Below, one piece after another: positions 33,867-36,405 of a DNA stretch of 36,405 bases. The stretch comes from Bifidobacterium breve (GTDB taxonomy: Bacteria; Actinomycetota; Actinomycetes; Nanopelagicales; Nanopelagicaceae). Within the stretch, counting starts at the first letter, position 1, and the number at the start of each line of letters is the position of its first letter. Position numbers and translations under genes: made by a program. The notes beneath the pieces were generated by a model. That model was not told where the DNA came from. It did no database searches and saw only the letters and a program-made list of their open reading frames with translations. The stretch is taken from assembly GCA_945883675.1 (NCBI GenBank), contig CAMCYA010000009.1, forward strand, positions 1 to 36,405, in the 5' to 3' direction.

Positions 33867-34556
33867 ATGATCCGCTTTGAAAACGTCACAAAGGTTTATT
33901 CAGGACAAGAGCGCCCAGCTCTAGATACTGTAAATCTGGAGATTGTAAAAGGCGAGTTTGTATTTCTAGTGGGACTTTCAGGATCTGGAAAATCAACTTT
34001 CTTGCGTTTGGTCTTGCGCGAAGAACGCCCAACATCAGGCTCTATTCATGTTGCAGGTAAAGACCTACACACATTAGCAAAACACAAAGTGCCTGAGCTC
34101 CGTAGATCTGTCGGAACTGTTTTCCAAGATTTTCGCTTGCTGCCAAACAAAACCATTTCTGAAAATGTCGCGTTTACATTACATGTTCTTGGATATTCAC
34201 AAAAAGAAATCAATCGTGAAGTTCCAGAAGTTCTCGAGTTAGTTGGATTAGAAGATAAGGGCGATCGATTGCCTTCTGAAATTTCAGGCGGCGAGCAACA
34301 GCGCGTGGCTATTGCAAGGGCCTATGTCAGCCGCCCGCCAATCTTGATTGCCGATGAGCCAACTGGAAATCTAGATCCAGCAACATCAGTTGGAATTATG
34401 AAATTATTAGATCGAATTAATCGCGAGGGAACAACTGTTTTAATGGCTACTCACGATGCAGGGATTGTGGATCAGATGCGCAAACGCGTAATTGAACTAG
34501 ATCTAGGACATGTTATTCGAGATCAAGTTCGTGGTGTTTATGGATATACCGGTTAA
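33867..34556 (+). CDS. ftsE: Cell division ABC-type ATPase FtsE
   Basis: 229 aa from ATG 33867, the usual FtsE length, starting [16 protein letters not shown] just upstream fits as ribosome-binding site; ATG 33855 would add four odd residues. Walker [10 protein letters not shown] (36-44, K42), signature SGGEQQRV, Walker [12 protein letters not shown] and the switch histidine in MATHD are intact. With FtsX it forms the membrane complex that activates peptidoglycan hydrolases at division. The 166-nt gap upstream holds a GGGC/GCCC hairpin (33833-33844) and TAAACT-like -10 candidates, and little else. Confidence 0.95.
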   Translation: MIRFENVTKVYSGQERPALDTVNLEIVKGEFVFLVGLSGSGKSTFLRLVLREERPTSGSIHVAGKDLHTLAKHKVPELRRSVGTVFQDFRLLPNKTISENVAFTLHVLGYSQKEINREVPEVLELVGLEDKGDRLPSEISGGEQQRVAIARAYVSRPPILIADEPTGNLDPATSVGIMKLLDRINREGTTVLMATHDAGIVDQMRKRVIELDLGHVIRDQVRGVYGYTG

Positions 34557-34573
34557 GGGCGAAAGGTAGAAAA

Positions 34574-35476
34574 ATGCGTGCACGGTTTCTATTAAATGAA
34601 GTCCGAATTGGACTTCGACGCAACTTAACAATGACTTTTGCTGTTGTTGTTACAACTGCAATCTCACTTTCTTTACTTGGTGTTGGGCTTCTTGCGAATG
34701 CACAAGTAAGTGCGATGAAAGATTATTGGTATGACAAGATTGAAGTCTCTGTATTTCTATGTGGAAACCTCTCCGACTCACCTTCATGCGCAGCTGGTGT
34801 AGTCACAGCAGCACAACGACTTTCAATTCAACAAGGATTAACAGAGCTATCTGTTGTTGAAAGCGTTTTCTATGAGTCACAGTCTCAGGCATACTCTCGC
34901 TTCAAAGAGAGATTTACGGATTCTGCAATTGCACAAAATGTTACCGCTGATCAGCTACCAGAATCATTTCGTGTTAAGTTAAAAGATCCAACAGAGTTTG
35001 CAGTTATTGTCAGTGCATTTAGTGGTCGCCCCGGAGTTGATGTTGTTCAAGATCAAAGATCAATCTTGGAAAAATTCTTTAAGTTACTGGGAGTACTTCG
35101 AAATGGAGCACTTGCAGTTGGCCTTGCATCCGTTCTAACTGCTGCACTATTGATTTCTAATACTCTACGAATTGCCGCCTTTAATCGACGACGTGAAACA
35201 GGTGTAATGAAATTAGTTGGTGCCTCTTCTTGGTCTATTCAACTTCCATTCTTACTAGAAGGTGTCATCTCTGCAATATTTGGTTGGGCTATTGCAACAG
35301 GATTGCTTGCAGGACTAAAAACAGTGGTCGATACAAATGTTGCACCTTTGCTTTCATTCACTAATTTCTTTGGATGGCGAGAAGTATGGGTCTCATCTGC
35401 CTACTTATTGGCTACGGGCTTGGTAGTTTCCATTCTTGCCTCTGTGATCACCCTGCGTCGCTACTTAAAGGTCTAA
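34574..35476 (+). CDS. ftsX: Cell division membrane protein FtsX
   Basis: 300 aa, four transmembrane helices: one near 20-42, then a periplasmic loop of about 130 residues with two cysteines (FLCGNLSDSPSCA) that may form a disulfide, and three helices in the C-terminal half around NGALAVGLASVLTAALLISN and onwards. The motif RRRETGVMKLVGASSW at the cytoplasmic face is the FtsE-contact region. It is 17 nt after ftsE with AAAGG upstream, clearly co-transcribed. Confidence 0.95.
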   Translation: MRARFLLNEVRIGLRRNLTMTFAVVVTTAISLSLLGVGLLANAQVSAMKDYWYDKIEVSVFLCGNLSDSPSCAAGVVTAAQRLSIQQGLTELSVVESVFYESQSQAYSRFKERFTDSAIAQNVTADQLPESFRVKLKDPTEFAVIVSAFSGRPGVDVVQDQRSILEKFFKLLGVLRNGALAVGLASVLTAALLISNTLRIAAFNRRRETGVMKLVGASSWSIQLPFLLEGVISAIFGWAIATGLLAGLKTVVDTNVAPLLSFTNFFGWREVWVSSAYLLATGLVVSILASVITLRRYLKV

Positions 35477-35485
35477 TTACTCAAT

Positions 35486-35502
35486 CAAAACCCGTGGTTT
35501 TG
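35486..35502. terminator. Hairpin after ftsX
   Basis: CAAAACC, CGT, GGTTTTG: a perfect 7-bp stem starting 9 nt after the stop. It lacks a T tract, so termination is only possible, not clear. Confidence 0.4.
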
Positions 35503-35586
35503 CTGGCGCTCACCTATTGAACCAAGTGAGAGAATTAGAGTCAGCAAATCAATAATTGATTGCTAAAACTAGGGTGGTGACGCGGC

Positions 35587-36090
35587 ATGGTTAAAGAAGT
35601 TGGCCGCAAGGTCATTGCTCAAAATAAGAAAGCACGACATGACTACTCGATAGCAGATGTAATTGAGTGTGGGATGGTGCTTACAGGAACGGAAGTTAAG
35701 TCACTTCGCGCAGGTCGTGCATCTTTAATCGATGGATTTGCGATGATAAATGATGGTGAACTTTGGCTGATGGGTGTACATATTCCTGAATACACAGAAG
35801 GTACCTGGACTAATCACACTCCTCGAAGAGAACGAAAACTTCTAGTTAACAAAAATGAGCTAAATAAGTTGATTGGCAAGATGAAGGATTCGGGAACTAC
35901 ATTGATCCCTCTGCAACTCTATTTTAAAGATGGTAAAGCGAAAGTTGAGATAGCAATTGCTAAGGGAAAGAAAGCACACGATAAGCGTGAGGCGCTAAAA
36001 GAGCGCGAAGCAGACCGTGAGGTTTCGCGCGTGGTTTCGCGCAGCCTCAGCGGAAAAGCATCTCGAGCTGCATCAAAATACGACGATTAA
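35587..36090 (+). CDS. smpB: SmpB: tmRNA-binding protein for trans-translation
   Basis: 167 aa. It starts with [15 protein letters not shown], and the typical [19 protein letters not shown] and [19 protein letters not shown] segments follow. The C-terminal basic tail that enters the mRNA channel is present ([14 protein letters not shown], then a Ser/Arg-rich extension). SmpB carries tmRNA to stalled ribosomes; ssrA starts 134 nt downstream. Upstream is an imperfect inverted repeat AGCAAATCAA-TAA-TTGATTGCT (35543-35564). An in-frame TGA at 35578 confirms the start cannot be further upstream. Confidence 0.96.
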   Translation: MVKEVGRKVIAQNKKARHDYSIADVIECGMVLTGTEVKSLRAGRASLIDGFAMINDGELWLMGVHIPEYTEGTWTNHTPRRERKLLVNKNELNKLIGKMKDSGTTLIPLQLYFKDGKAKVEIAIAKGKKAHDKREALKEREADREVSRVVSRSLSGKASRAASKYDD

Positions 36091-36210
36091 CACTTTAGAT
36101 CATTCCTGATTTACACTTAGTTCACCGCCGCTTCGATACCTCAATTTTTGGGGAATTGTGGCGACGGCGCAGAAAATTGACAACTAAATAGAGAATTTAA
36201 ATTAGCTTTC

Positions 36211-36216
36211 TATATT
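36211..36216 (+). promoter_or_regulatory. -10 element of ssrA
   Basis: TATATT followed by 7 nt and then the first G of tmRNA. A TTGACA at 36177-36182 is 28 nt upstream, too far to be its -35. The gap from 36091 also holds GC-rich and CAATT/AATTG inverted repeats at about 36124-36169, with no T tract. Confidence 0.55.
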
Positions 36217-36223
36217 CACTCTT

Positions 36224-36405
36224 GGGGGTGAACGGTCTCGACTTTGGATGTTGAGGCAGGGGAAGCGGGCCGAGGAAGCCGGAATGATCTCGTAAACCAA
36301 TAATCCGTGCAAAAATAACTGCTGACAACAATCAGCAAGCTTTCGAACTCGCTGCATAAGCATTTCGAAGCCGTTAGCCCAGGTGCCGCTCTCGACCTGG
36401 AACCT
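36224..36405 (+). ncRNA. ssrA: tmRNA (5' part; 3' end outside window)
   Basis: The 5' end GGGGGTGAACGGTCTCGACT matches the conserved tmRNA start that forms the tRNA-like domain. The tag reading frame begins at GCA 36309 and encodes AKITADNNQQAFELAA with a TAA at 36357-36359; its AA end marks it for degradation by Clp proteases. Pseudoknot-type sequence follows to the window edge. The 3' tRNA-like half is missing because of the window limit. Next to smpB, as is common. Confidence 0.95.

Overview
This window comes from a low-GC actinobacterium. My best guess is a streamlined freshwater acI-type lineage (Nanopelagicales), but this is inferred from gene content, tight packing and roughly 43% GC by eye, not from a database match. 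Actinobacterial signatures are clear: an AdnA/AdnB helicase-nuclease pair, WhiB7, a SigR/RsrA redox switch, a fused Kgd-type 2-oxoglutarate dehydrogenase, Ni-superoxide dismutase with its SodX protease, a UPF0182 protein and a Zincin_2/DUF2342 protein. The order of many genes echoes the mycobacterial chromosome (adnA-adnB-nudC-uvrD2-whiB7, UPF0182/Lon-like/DUF2342, SRAP-aroA-rsgA, prfB-ftsE-ftsX-smpB-ssrA), compressed into one segment.

Layout. 1-1266: 3' end of typA, its terminator, and a DUF2993/LmeA-like secreted lipid-binding protein. 1346-11201: DNA repair and nucleotide quality block (adnA, adnB, a convergent EEP-family hydrolase, nudC, uvrD2). 11255-12049: a leader with a 51-aa ORF and a strong terminator in front of whiB7, which looks like an attenuation leader. 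12064-13190: a small membrane protein and an SDR. 13334-17077: kgd. 17079-20008: oxidative and thiol stress block (sodX, sodN, a hotdog protein, rsrA, sigR, SRAP/HMCES). 20086-25528: aroA, rsgA, hisN and a copper-type P-ATPase, with overlapping or closely spaced genes. 25599-25672: initiator tRNA. 25756-29820 (minus strand): UPF0182 protein, a Lon-like protease that lacks its PDZ domain, and a small membrane protein. 29937-31253: DUF2342 protein. 31254-32396: a compositional outlier with several inverted repeats, a high-GC YgjP-type metallopeptidase and a DUF5679 zinc-ribbon protein with a structured leader. 32606-36405: prfB, ftsE, ftsX, smpB and the 5' part of tmRNA.

Themes. The genes form a stress and genome-maintenance neighbourhood: double-strand break resection, abasic-site protection, NAD-cap/NADH hydrolysis, thiol-stress sigma control, superoxide removal, ribosome-targeting-drug response (WhiB7) and ribosome rescue (SmpB/tmRNA). 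A recurrent sequence pattern is a TANNNT hexamer placed 6-8 nt before the start codon, seen for at least nine genes. It points to widespread leaderless transcription and settles several start codons. The items most worth following are the whiB7 leader, the repeat-rich 31.25-32.4 kb segment, the back-to-back nudC/EEP promoters, and the domain losses in UvrD2 and the Lon-like protease. I see no CRISPR array, transposase, integrase or phage gene.
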